A DNA stretch of 64,000 bases from Epithemia pelagica (taxonomy: Eukaryota > Bacillariophyta > Bacillariophyceae > Surirellales > Surirellaceae), in the NCBI GenBank assembly GCA_946965045.2, contig OX337229.1, forward strand, positions 3,906,001-3,970,000, written 5' to 3'. The notes beneath the pieces are model-generated. The model had not been told where the DNA came from. It was given only the letters and a program-made list of their open reading frames with translations, and did not search any database. Below, piece after piece: positions 10,167-20,304 of this stretch. A program made the position numbers and the translations under genes. Each line of letters begins with the position of its first letter. The stretch's first letter is position 1.

Positions 10167-10941
10167 TTATGGAGAGTGATCTTTCCAATCAAACTTTGGA
10201 TGAATTTTCCCTCGTGAGGAAGACATAGAATTGGAAGCCAGTGATTGCTGACCGTCTGTCATGATTTCCAAAAGGCGCTGTCGGATCCCATCTTTGATCT
10301 TCTGATCTCTACTCTTGATCCAGATTTCGATTTTAAAAGTGGGATAACCCCTTGACTTGTCCAGGACACGAATCCCATTTATAACATCTTCATCATTCGG
10401 TCCACTTACGGCATCTTCAATCGTTTCACCGACCACTGCTAAAACCAGGTTTTTCCAGTACAAATCGAGAACCTCACCTTCCAAAGATTGGCGACAGAAC
10501 CATTCTCCACCCTTTGCGTTGGCAGGGTCACCCCATTCGGGTTCAATACCTTTTTTGAACAAGGAAAATTCTTCAATGGTTCGACCGTCTGGTCCCACTT
10601 TCTTGCGACAGTCGCCGTCAAAAAACACTTGCGACGGGGTCGGGAGGTGATTGAAATTCCGCCAAAAATCTTGCACCGTCGAAAAGTTTGCCAACGCATT
10701 CATGTTGTCTTTCCATTGGTTAGAGTTCTGCTTACTGCTCGGGTTGGTGTTTCCGGATTTATGCTCCCATAAAACCCATTCTGTTCGATGTGCAATACAA
10801 AAGTATGAGTTTGACTATGACATACGAATACGAAGCAACCACAATCCAGGCTCCGGTGTCACTGTTGTCATGGTCCGGTTGTTCCGAAAAGATTCGCTAC
10901 TACGTACCATTCTGAAGGGGATCAAGGGCAACTTCTGTCAT
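10167..10941 (-). CDS. eIF4E-family mRNA cap-binding protein, two exons
   Basis: Cap-binding translation initiation factor. The long open frame lacks the conserved N-terminus, but splice signals restore it. Exon 1 is 10941-10908 and encodes MTEVALDPLQN. A 127-bp intron (donor GTACGT, acceptor ACAG) follows, then exon 2 (10780-10167). The joined 215-residue frame gives DPLQN|EWVLWEHK, matching the HPLQxxWxLW signature of the family, followed by FSTVQDFWRNFNHL (~60) and a W-E pair (EPEWGDP) typical of the cap pocket. The frame across the junction is exact (648 nt). The substitution pattern (WEHK instead of WF) suggests a divergent class rather than canonical eIF4E. It shares a 283-bp divergent promoter region with grpE. 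Confidence 0.88.
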
Positions 10942-11224
10942 GATGAACTAACAAACAACTTGAGATCGGGATGGTTTGAGAGTGTTGTTGTGGTCTTGTG
11001 GTGGGAAAAACGTCTGTCTGATAGCAGTTCGTGACTGAGAAACTGGGGATTCAACGTTGTGGGTCTTGTGGCTTGTGGGTTGTGTGGGTGGTGGGGTTGT
11101 GGGATCTTTTGATTGACGCAGAGGCTTCCCGCCCGGTTTGTTGGTAGGAATGTACCACTGTTTCATGTTTTCTCTGAACGCTGAACAGGTTGTGCCAAGA
11201 GCATCACTCTCCCGGATTGAAAAC

Positions 11225-12031
11225 ATGCGAGTTCAATTCGTGTCCACACTTCTCATATTGATTCTTCATGTTGGATATGGGTTCATCTCATTGACGACTT
11301 TGTCGTCGTTGACGAAATCGAAATCTCAATCAACATGTAAAACGAGTTCCACGTGGCGTATCTTTGCGGATGCCGGCAATGAAGCTGATGGGCAACAGGA
11401 CTCGTCTGGTTCCTCTGATATTCTGAATTCCCCAGCTTTCTTAAGACGCAAACTTGAGGTGCTGCAAAATGATATCGCCAAGGTTGAAGCCCAAGCTGAG
11501 GAAACTCAGGCTCAAATTGATAAAGGCAAAATTGAATGGGGCCCTCAGCTAGAAGCTCTGCAAGAAGAGGTAAGGGGTGACAAAGATTTCCAAGGTGCAT
11601 GAATTTTCTTGGCTCATTTGATCGACTCTATTTCTTGATATCGGGAACAGTACAAAAACATCCAAGACCGAATGAACTCACAAAGCAAACAAGGTGATGT
11701 TATGGCCATTGTACAAGTATCCAGGAAGATGCTCGATGTGTTGGACAACTATGATCGTGCCTTTGGTGCAGTAACACCCAGTACTGAAGAGGAATCTGCT
11801 ATTGAAGCTGAGTACAAAGCTACATATGATGAGTTTTTGAAGACTTTGGCAAAGATTGGAGTGGAGGAAGTGACCACAGTCGGAACAGAGTTTGATTACG
11901 AAGTGCACCAAGCTGTGATGCAAAAAGCTAGCGATGAGTACGAGGAAGGCATTGTTTGTGAAGAGTTTCAAAAGGGCTTCAAGATTGGGGATACTTTGGT
12001 GCGAGCTGCAATGGTGGCTGTTGCGGCATAG
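11225..12031 (+). CDS. grpE: GrpE nucleotide-exchange factor, probably plastid, two exons
   Basis: GrpE releases ADP from Hsp70/DnaK. Exon 1 is 11225-11569, the intron is 11570-11650 (GTAAGG...ACAG, 81 bp) and exon 2 is 11651-12031; the joined protein has 241 residues. The chosen Met is followed by a signal-peptide-like core (FVSTLLILILHVGYG) and then FISLTTLSS, a Phe at the likely cleavage point as in diatom plastid bipartite leaders. A long coiled-coil (RRKLEVLQNDIAKVEAQ...) comes next, then the GrpE core (DVLDNYDRAFG) and the signature ending (GFKIGDTLVRAAMVAVA). The Asp-Asn-hydrophobic-acidic core fits cyanobacterial/plastid GrpE better than mitochondrial Mge1 (inference from sequence style). 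An earlier in-frame Met would spoil the leader. Confidence 0.9.
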
Positions 12032-12380
12032 TTTTTGTTGCTTTCCCCCATCTCGGTGCTATATGAGTACTCCTAGTAGTTTCGGACAATTCGATCGCAA
12101 TCAATAGTAGGTTAGATGATCTTGATGGTGAATTTTCCCTCCAGGGTGAGGTAATGCTACTCCTAGCTAACAAGCAAACTCCTCTCCGATTATCTCCAGG
12201 GTTTCAGTTTACCCGATCTATCATGACCAGTTCACCTGAAAATCTGCTGGTCATTCTTCCAATCAAAACAAAGCTCAAAATTTTACATGAACCCCTCCAC
12301 CAGGTCCGTCGCTGCGATGTTGATGAAATTTTGTTGTTGGATCTTTATGAACTTTGTCATTGTTGGCAGATTTGCGCGAA
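12032..12380. other. Intergenic, 3' of grpE
   Basis: No gene is seen. TACTCCTAG words occur at ~12065 and ~12155. The in-frame TTG upstream of the next gene is not a plausible start. Confidence 0.5.
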
Positions 12381-13808
12381 ATGGCTCGAGGTCTCTTGAT
12401 CGTACCGCCATTCATCAAATATAGTGCGGGACCACTGCTGGGTCCCAGTCTCCTACATTCGGCCGCTTTGAATCGTGGACACACCTGTTCTGTTATTGAT
12501 CTCAATGCAAGCCTGATCAAACAGGACAAACGCGTAGCTTTTCGAGAAAGCCTATTTGTAGGAGATCACGACAAACCCACTGGCGCAAATGGCGAATCTC
12601 ATTTGACTCGGGTGGAGGAGACTTTTTTCAGAGACAACATCCTTTCCTTGGACTTTCAGAGGCATGCTGATAAGAAGAAAAGCGTTCAATTTGCGTTTCT
12701 AGACCATGCTACAACAAAGAGTGCAGCATCCAGAATTGCTTCATCCACACCATTCGGAATGATGGCAAAGTCGGCCCTGGCGCAACACTGTGGTAACAAT
12801 CCCGCTCCCCACCTCGTTGGAGTGTCTCTTTTACATGCTGGACAAGTACTTCCAGCGGCGGCCATCTCGGTTCTGGCACGGGAGATTTTTCCTGATGCGT
12901 TGATCGCATGGGGTGGGCCTCATATCTCCGGACTGGGAAGTGCGTTGGAGAAGGATCTAGAGCAACGAGCGTATGCAGCAGATGTGTTTGTGAATGGACA
13001 CGCAGAGAAAACCTTTGTCGATCTATTGGAAATGGCAGCTTCACCGGATAAGTTATCAAAGCTCAAGTCAACCGTTTCGGTTATGAAAGGCAAACAGGAA
13101 TGTTCTCCATTGTCTCCTATTTTTGACAATCTTGATGTATACGACAGGCCTCTTACTCTCCCGGCCCAGTCAACTCTTGGATGCGCTTATGGCCGGTGCA
13201 AGTTTTGCACGTACCCTGCTATTGAACCCGTACCTACAAAACTTCCCCTGGATGTCTCAGTCGGCAGTGTTGTTCGCACCGCGCTTCAAGTGGGTGCCAC
13301 GAAGATTGCAATCAAAGACTCGTTGGCGACACCAACTCGATTGCGACAGATTGGGGACTGTATTGCTGGCCAGGTTGAATGGTCGGCTTGTTCCAAGTTG
13401 AGCAAAAAGTTGGATGTGCATTTGCTTCAATACCTTCGCGATCGAGGTCTGGTCACCCTGGAGGTTGGGCTTGAATCGCTCTTACCAGAAACACAAGTCC
13501 GTGTGGATAAGATTCAACCTCAACATCTATATGAGAAATTTGTGCAGGATGCTTCAACTGTGGAAAATCTTACTCTTGTGGTGAACTACATGACAGGGTT
13601 TCCGTGGGAAGAATCCACCGCTGCCACCCAGAAAATGAATGAGGCACGAGGGATTCTCCACAAATACATGGGATCTCATGGACACTTCGAACACAACTCA
13701 TTTGAACTCGAACGGTTGTCATCAATGATGAAGAACCCATCCGCCTTTGACATTGATAGCAACAAGATACGAAAATGGCCGTGGGCTTCAGTGGTTCAAA
13801 TCAAGTAG
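12381..13808 (+). CDS. Radical SAM protein with degenerate B12-binding-like N-terminal domain
   Basis: The 475-residue protein has an N-terminal Rossmann-like region (~1-215: LLIVPPFIKYSAGPLLG, LIAWGGPHISG, DVFVNGHAEKTF) as in B12-binding radical SAM enzymes, but no DxHxxG cobalamin motif. The cluster motif follows: GCAYGRCKFC, with Cys268, Cys273 and Cys276, i.e. CX4CX2C instead of the usual CX3CX2C. A TIM-barrel-like half follows (LEVGLESLLPETQ, VVNYMTGFPWEE). The ending RKWPWASVV resembles bacterial proteins of this kind. The substrate is unknown. The relationship to bacterial groups suggests possible transfer into the diatom lineage (inference). The ATG at 12381 is the first in frame. Confidence 0.75.
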   Translation: MARGLLIVPPFIKYSAGPLLGPSLLHSAALNRGHTCSVIDLNASLIKQDKRVAFRESLFVGDHDKPTGANGESHLTRVEETFFRDNILSLDFQRHADKKKSVQFAFLDHATTKSAASRIASSTPFGMMAKSALAQHCGNNPAPHLVGVSLLHAGQVLPAAAISVLAREIFPDALIAWGGPHISGLGSALEKDLEQRAYAADVFVNGHAEKTFVDLLEMAASPDKLSKLKSTVSVMKGKQECSPLSPIFDNLDVYDRPLTLPAQSTLGCAYGRCKFCTYPAIEPVPTKLPLDVSVGSVVRTALQVGATKIAIKDSLATPTRLRQIGDCIAGQVEWSACSKLSKKLDVHLLQYLRDRGLVTLEVGLESLLPETQVRVDKIQPQHLYEKFVQDASTVENLTLVVNYMTGFPWEESTAATQKMNEARGILHKYMGSHGHFEHNSFELERLSSMMKNPSAFDIDSNKIRKWPWASVVQIK

Positions 13809-13960
13809 CATCACAGTTACCCCTGTTGTGGTTTAAAAAGTGTCTATGTATTCACACCAGTTAACCAATCATAGCTCCACGTGACATACCACTTTGACTG
13901 CCGACTGTGTTGGATGTCCCAGCAACAGTCCCAGGCGTGCTCCATCACCATGGATATCAA

Positions 13961-15925
13961 TCATCGGGTCTTGTTGGTTTTTTCCCAAACACCACCGACA
14001 TCATCCATGAGACGATCTAAATCGGCAATAGCACTGTCAGCCACAGAATTTCGGAGCGGCCCTCGATTTTGTCGAGGTTTCCGACCTCCAGTTGGAGCCG
14101 GAGGAAGCGGAGCATCAAACTCGGTGGAACTCAGGTCTTCTTCCGAGGAAGATCGAGAGGCGCGCCCTGGTCGTTTCAAAAAGGATCCGAATGCACGGCT
14201 CTTGCGCCTTGGAGTAGGTGTCTGGTGCTGTTCTTGCGGTGGCATGGGTTCGGCCACGGCCACGGGCAAGCTAGATGACGTTGCGGAGGATCCACCACCG
14301 GGCTGACCAGATCTTCGGGGGTTGCCTTGATTCGACAATAAAGAACGGCCATTTGGCACTGGTTGGTGAATTTGCCTCACACTCGTCGCAGGAGCCGATG
14401 GTTCGGTAGCACCTTGGGGATGAGACCGAGACGAGAGGATTCGTACCGGAGTGGGCGGTAGGGTACGCGTGGAGGACACGAGGGACGGTTCTGGAATGGC
14501 CGCCTGTTGTTGACGCACCGCTGCTTGACGTTGAGCTTGGAGTAACAATTGGACCTGGCTTCGTTGTTGTTCGGATGTGAGGGAGGTAAAAACGGAGGAA
14601 GAATCTTGGGGGGCCTGGCCCACCGCCTCCGTGGAAGGCAGACTCGACTGACTCATTTGGTTGGTGTCGTTGTGGTTGCTATTGCTCATGCGTTCAAACT
14701 TGCGGTCCAAAAGTTTGGAGGAAGCGCCATCCCCCACAACGGACATGGCCCCTGGCCGACTTCGCGTAGCGTGCTCTTGTTGCTGCCGCAACAACTGCTG
14801 CCGTTCTTGTTCCAGCTTTTCAAACTTTTGCTCGGGAGACTTGGTGGGAATGGATCCTTGGCCTGAAATAGCAGTCGCACCAGGTCGACGAGAGGGAGCA
14901 GAACCTGAGGATACCAGCCCTGGAACGGACGTGGCACCCGGACGATTCGCAACTGATCTGTTTTGCACGCGCTGTTGCTCCAATTGTTGCCGTTCTTGAT
15001 CCAACCGTTCGTACTTGCGATCCAAAGGAGACGGCACAGCTTCGGAGCCACGGGGAGCAGCAATCGCCGTCGCTCCGGGTCGACTTGTGGATTCGGACTC
15101 CACTCCAGCCCGGAGTCGCTCCGTTTGCTTAATGACAGAGTCCTCCTCCAAGTTCTGATTCGTTGCGTTATCAGAAGCGTTCGTTGCAGGAGGATTCGTG
15201 GTGATGCTTTTTCGGAGTTGTTCCAATTCTTGACGCTGTTTCACCAACCTCGCTTCACGTTCCCTTATCTGTTCTTCTTCCAATCGTATCCTTTCCTGTT
15301 CCTTTTCCAGTCTTGCCACCTGTTGTTCTCTTTCTTCGTGTTCTCGAAGTAACCTCGCTTGTTCTTCTCGTTCCCGAACCAACCACTCTGGTTCGTTTTG
15401 GCTGGTAGAGCTGTAACTGTCGTTCGTAGTTGTAGTTGTATTCGCCGCCGCCTCATGGTCGGCAAACAATTTATGTTGGAGTTCAATAATTTCCTCCAAT
15501 CGCTCATTGACGAGCGCTTGATGTTCTTTTTCCACTTGACTTTCCCGTTCACGCATCCGGCGTTGGTGTTCGGCATCGACGGCTTGTTCACCAAGATCGT
15601 TCGTGTTGCTGCTCGAATGGAGTTGTGGTGCCGGTTTGGTTTCCCCACAAATTTCACAAGCCAAATAGGAAGACATTTGGTTGAAATAGGTGCAGGTGGG
15701 ACACGTCCAGCCTCCCGTGTCGTCCCCCGATGCCAAAGTACTCGGGATGCCTCCAGTCTGTACTGGCGCGACCATGGTTTGTTGTTGTTGTTGTTGGAAG
15801 TCTAAGAATCCATTGTCTTGTGGATACGTACGTGCCTCTCCCATATCCAAGTTGTAACGATTGTTGATATTTGTTGAAGAAGCTGCAATACCGTTTCCGC
15901 GTAGAAGATCAAGGTCTGCAGTCAT
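13961..15925 (-). CDS. RanBP2-type zinc finger protein with RPGAT repeats and coiled coils
   Basis: 654 residues with no recognised orthologue. Near the N-terminus (~70-98) a finger WTCPTCTYFN...LACEICGETKP matches the W-x-C-x2-C ... C-x2-C pattern of RanBP2/Npl4-type fingers, which bind ubiquitin or RNA. A long highly charged coiled coil follows (~110-250: REREEQARLLREHEEREQQ, LEKEQERIRLEEEQI). Four copies of an RPGA(T/M)(A/S)(I/V) motif then alternate with LDRKYERLDQERQQLEQQ-type helices (~280-410). The C-terminal third is Ser/Pro/Arg-rich and ends ADLDRLMDDVGGVWEKTNKTR. Gln runs (QQQQQQ) occur near residue 45. It is intronless and convergent with the radical-SAM gene 152 bp away. It may be a scaffold (inference). 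Confidence 0.7.
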   Translation of the reverse strand: MTADLDLLRGNGIAASSTNINNRYNLDMGEARTYPQDNGFLDFQQQQQQTMVAPVQTGGIPSTLASGDDTGGWTCPTCTYFNQMSSYLACEICGETKPAPQLHSSSNTNDLGEQAVDAEHQRRMRERESQVEKEHQALVNERLEEIIELQHKLFADHEAAANTTTTTNDSYSSTSQNEPEWLVREREEQARLLREHEEREQQVARLEKEQERIRLEEEQIREREARLVKQRQELEQLRKSITTNPPATNASDNATNQNLEEDSVIKQTERLRAGVESESTSRPGATAIAAPRGSEAVPSPLDRKYERLDQERQQLEQQRVQNRSVANRPGATSVPGLVSSGSAPSRRPGATAISGQGSIPTKSPEQKFEKLEQERQQLLRQQQEHATRSRPGAMSVVGDGASSKLLDRKFERMSNSNHNDTNQMSQSSLPSTEAVGQAPQDSSSVFTSLTSEQQRSQVQLLLQAQRQAAVRQQQAAIPEPSLVSSTRTLPPTPVRILSSRSHPQGATEPSAPATSVRQIHQPVPNGRSLLSNQGNPRRSGQPGGGSSATSSSLPVAVAEPMPPQEQHQTPTPRRKSRAFGSFLKRPGRASRSSSEEDLSSTEFDAPLPPAPTGGRKPRQNRGPLRNSVADSAIADLDRLMDDVGGVWEKTNKTR

Positions 15926-17214
15926 GAGTGTTGGTATCGATGATTCTGTGTGTGGTGGATTACGAGATTCAATTTCCTTCCCCTTCGATCGATCTTATGT
16001 GTGTGTGTGAATACGACAATACCTCTTCCACTTTGTTACGAAGGGAACAGGGATCTGTTTGACACCAAGAGCGAGACATACAACACACAAAAGGCGCTAT
16101 TACACTCTCTCAAAAGAACGAACAACACGTTGGGCGTTCGAGTCCAAGGCTTCGATGCCGCCCCCCACAAAACAGAATGGGCGCCGTCTCTTCTCGCGCA
16201 ATTATTATTGGTGTTTGCTGTGCTATGTGCTACTGAAAGATCAGAGTCCTGGAATTAAAATTTTGAATTTTTGTATTTCTTGGGATATACGAGTATTGTC
16301 GTTTTTTCTTTTAATTCGGCGGGAAAGCGAGGTTGAGACTTCGTTCTCGTGGCATATTGGTAGGGTCACTACCTAGGCTTAATTAAGTCGTGGTATTCCC
16401 ATCCAAAATCCAGCCGATTAGCCTACACCTTAGCCGTACTTTTACATTCTCACAAAAATCCAATCTGCTCTCCATTCCATCTGAGTTTTGAGTCTACTAC
16501 GGAAGACCTTGATTCTCCAAATCCTCGTGCTGGTGCTGGATGGCCTGATGCTGACTACATCGGATCGGTCTCTACCTCTACCGTATTGTAGAGCGCTGAT
16601 GTCTCTTCTAGGAAGATCGCGATGGGTCAGTAGTGTATAATACTATAGATACTATCTACTATCACACTTTTATACCATACTCGTACGTGTAGACCATGGT
16701 CCTACTGAAATATAACTACCACATCCTTTTAACAATTCAAGTATCGAGTATACTCACGTAGAGTTGTAATAGGTCCAGGGCTTAATACAGCAAGTATGGG
16801 TTCCACGCGAAGTCACGAGGGTTGGTAGCTCCTCTAGCCTAGTTGCACATGAAGTTTAGTTCCTTCCTCTTCATTGTGCTGCTGCTGCGTTTGCCTATAA
16901 AACGATTTGGTTTGGAATTGATTGGCCGTTTTAGGTACGAGAGCAATTTGGAAAATAATATAATGATACTGGTCCGTTGACTCCTTGTGAGCGCGAACCA
17001 TCGTACTATACACCAGTTTTTGACTGGTTGTCTCGTTTCCTAGGTGGCAGCATGGTCGTCCTAGAAACGACGACGGTACTCCTTTTGGAATTGAAGCTTG
17101 CGAATCGCTCGCATATTGATAGAAACAAAACAAGCATGTGCAGTTCCTTGCATGACAGGATGAGTCCACTATGCCATCATGTTTGTTTGTAGTTGTGACG
17201 GACATTCTATCAAT
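15926..17214. other. Intergenic, 1.3 kb without a gene
   Basis: This holds the promoter side of the RPGAT-repeat gene and the 3' side of the SLC35B2/3-like gene. AT-rich partial palindromes occur at ~16640-16680, and an ACTACCTAGG word is at ~16367. Short open frames on both strands show no domain character. Confidence 0.5.
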
Positions 17215-19376
17215 CTAGAGCGTCGTGACCAAGGTTGCCGCGGTTGATCCTTGCCGCTTGCTCGTCGTCGCCGACGTGTTGGTTTGTTGATAAAGTTTTT
17301 TGGGAGAGGACGGTGCTTGCGGTCGACTCCGCAAGGTTGAGTTTGAATCATTGGAATTCGTATGCACAATGGTCGGAATATCGGTAGTCGTACCGTCAGG
17401 AGCAAGAAAGGCGCCCAGTTCGACATCGGAAATGTCACTGACGGAAGCCCCCGAGGAAGACAAGTCTCCCGTTGATAAACGACGCCCCAGATTATTACCT
17501 TGTTGTGACCGCAATGTCTTCCACGGTGAAATTTTGGATTTGACGCCCCGTCGCATGTGCTTGCTACCATCGCCCTTGCTCCGTCGCAGTGATTTAGCCT
17601 GCCATTCACACCAAGCAACAAGACACCAGCACACCCACAGGCAATATGTGAGATCCATACTAGGAATTCCTCATAGAATAGTTGTGTTCTCGTACTTACC
17701 GTCAAGGCGGCAATAAAGACCACGACGCCCAACACATGTTCCCAGGTGCAGACATTATGAAAGAGAAAAAAGGACAAGAAGAGGGTTGCCGCTTTACGGG
17801 CGGTGCTGGTAATGGACATGGTCAAGGCTCCAAAATTTTTGGTAATGGCGGCCGAACACGAACTACCAAAAAATCCCATGGTGGAAAACAGCACTATAAC
17901 TGTAATTTTGCCCATGACAGTCCAAGTGCGTTCTTCGACCGGTTTGTCGAGTTCGTCGTAGGTGCCAGGTTGGAACAACCATTGAAAACCCGTAAAAAAG
18001 TCACCTTTGGCCACGGCCGCAGCTGTAATGGCCACCAAGGCAATGGAATAGACACGAAAGATAAACTAAAACAGCACCAAATACACAGACACACGATCCA
18101 AATAAAGAGCAAGAGTACAACGAATGAGTATGGCATACCATCATCGTCACAGAACATATGTGTATTTCAGGATACGTACTTCATCTTGGCCGACTCCAAA
18201 TTGCGACATGATGGATTCTGAGACATTGGAAATGGCACCGTCGCACAACAAACTAATGGTAAGCATGAAAACACCAGCCAAATCAAAGACAGCACTGGAA
18301 TTTGCATCGGCATGCATAAAGAGGGCCAGACCGGCGACCATGGCCAAAACAATGGCATAATCGGACCACTTGTAGGATTTGCGGGAAATCACGACACCAA
18401 ACAACATGGTAAAAACAACGCGACTGCTCTTCATGAGCGTCTTGGCGGGATAATTAATGTATTGCATGGCCATGTTGGTCATGGCCAAATCAATGGCCCG
18501 CAAGACGGACAAACCAAGATACAAAATAAGAGGCACAGCCACAGCCGAACTGCTTGTGTTGGATAGGACATGTGACGAAGCATTGGCTGCGGGTTGCTTT
18601 AGCGCTTGTTGCTCTTGCTGTTGTTGTTGTTTGAGTCGTAATCGTCGTTGTTCCTTGGCATAGACAAAGTTTCTCAGGAAAAAGGCCAGTACGGTATATC
18701 CGGTGAACTGTACCATGGCCAAAAACAACCCCAATTGACGTCCACAAATACGGACACTAATCAATTCTTGCAAATATCCATACAAGAGGGAAAATCCAAA
18801 GACTCCAGAGGCACAAACCAAGAATTGTGAGGTACGATCCAAATGAGAAATGTCCACTCCCAACACCAAGACAGGCTCTGACACCAAATCTTCAAAAAAT
18901 TCTAAATCGCTGGGATAGACACCCGTCGACGACACAGAGGCAAGGGTCGCCGCGGAACGAGGGGGGCGAGGGATTCGTCGAGAACCTCGAGCGGTAAAGG
19001 AGTTGGAAGAAGTCGCAGCAGCACTGGTCGTCACATCGGTAGTGGCGTAGGACGGTATGTATGGTGGTGAGGTGCCATTTGGTCCTGCTGCAGACAGATC
19101 CTTTTTGGTGAGGTGTGAATGATGACTGGGAGGTGTGGTTGTAGCAACCACGGCATCGGTCCCGTGGTGGTGATGGTGGGTTTTGTGCAAATGCTTTTGC
19201 GTACTGGTAGTCGTTGTTTGGCCCGCGGCAATGTCGGCATCGTCGACTCGTTGAGAGGGTGGAGGAGACATGCGGCGTAAATTGGTCGGGGACGCTGAGG
19301 AAGAAGACATTGGTCTGATCACATGGCTTGTTGTCGTCGTTGAAGGCACCTGGGAATATCGAACTCGTTCTCGCAT
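17215..19376 (-). CDS. SLC35B2/B3-like PAPS transporter, three exons
   Basis: Members exchange 3'-phosphoadenosine 5'-phosphosulfate across the Golgi membrane to supply sulfation. Predicted exons are 19376-18180, 18065-17700 and 17598-17215 (introns 114 and 101 bp, GTACGT/GTAAGT donors, all phase 0), giving 648 residues. The first ~150 residues are low-complexity Ser/Thr/His. A core of about ten membrane segments follows: FGFSLLYGYLQELI, VQFTGYTVLAFFLRN, LSVLRAIDLAMTNMAMQYI, NYPAKTLMKSSRVVF, and TSTARKAATLFLSFFLF, all family signatures. A poly-Gln stretch sits in a loop. The C-terminal ~125 residues form a basic, Ser-rich cytosolic tail unusual for the family. The start is uncertain: no ATG lies upstream in frame before a stop, but a small 5' exon cannot be excluded. 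Confidence 0.78.
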
Positions 19377-20304
19377 GTCGGGATCGGCTGCTTTCTGAAT
19401 AGCCGCCCTCCAACGAATCAACCAAAATGACTGTTACGATTGTAGTCCTTTCCCTTTCAGTTTCGGAGATGGTGGTTGTACTGATCGATTGTTTGCGCGG
19501 TCTATTCAAGAAGTTTCCATAAACTCTGAGTTTGCATCCATTCAAACCAATCGTTTTCCAAAAAACACGCCGAATTTGTCAAATGGTCAAACAACGGGAG
19601 CAACAGAGCACGGGCAATGTGCGTGCACAGACAAATTTCAGTATGGTTTCGGTTGTTGTGTGGTTGGTACCGATTTGTTGTCTCTCCTTGGACGTTTTTG
19701 GTTTGCTTGTCTCGTCTTTTTTTGGCACACGACGACGCGAAAATGTCTCTTGCGGGGTTTTGAGTTTTGGTTTGCGTTTTGTTGTCGTTCCCGCACTGCT
19801 CTCTTTTCGGCGGGCCACGACCATGGCACACTCGCGTGAAACGGGCATGCGGAGCAGTTGCGGCGTATTGTATGGGGTTCATTCTACTGTACGTGGCGAA
19901 AAGCGCGCACGGCGATGTGTTGCAACCGTTGATCTGTCATATTTTCGAAAACGGGATGTCGCTCTAGCTAGGTAGTCTACCAGTTGCCTATAACGTCGTA
20001 CGATACGTTCTCTCATTTACTCCTACACCGATATACCATTACGTTTCCGACCACAACGTTCCAACTAAGAGGAGAGGCTGCTGCTCGCAGGAGCCGTCCT
20101 TGGGGCTCAGGACGACAACTTCTGAGGTGGTCGGTAGGCAGTGATATCGTTGCGGGAGCGTTAAATTCAACCACCATGACGTCGACAAGGCGTTGTTGTT
20201 GGCCGTGAAGTGCCGAGTCCGTTACCATAACCACTCGGATTCACCCGTTCGTTGGATGACGAATGGTATGCGGTCCGTATGTCTCTCAATTCTCAATGCC
20301 AGTG
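19377..20304. other. Intergenic, 0.9 kb
   Basis: Promoter side of the SLC35B2/3-like gene and 3' side of the next gene. Overlapping short frames of 60-147 codons occur on both strands, none with recognisable content. A CTAGCTAGGTAGTCTACC word lies at ~19965-19982. Confidence 0.45.

Noticed and set aside
12354-12380. Upstream extension of the radical SAM protein
   Set aside because: The extension begins at TTG; the first ATG is 12381 and fits the conserved N-terminus.
19489-19975. Plus-strand frames of 116-147 codons
   Set aside because: Overlapping frames on both strands, Cys/Phe-rich composition and no features; more likely promoter or leader of the SLC35B2/3-like gene.
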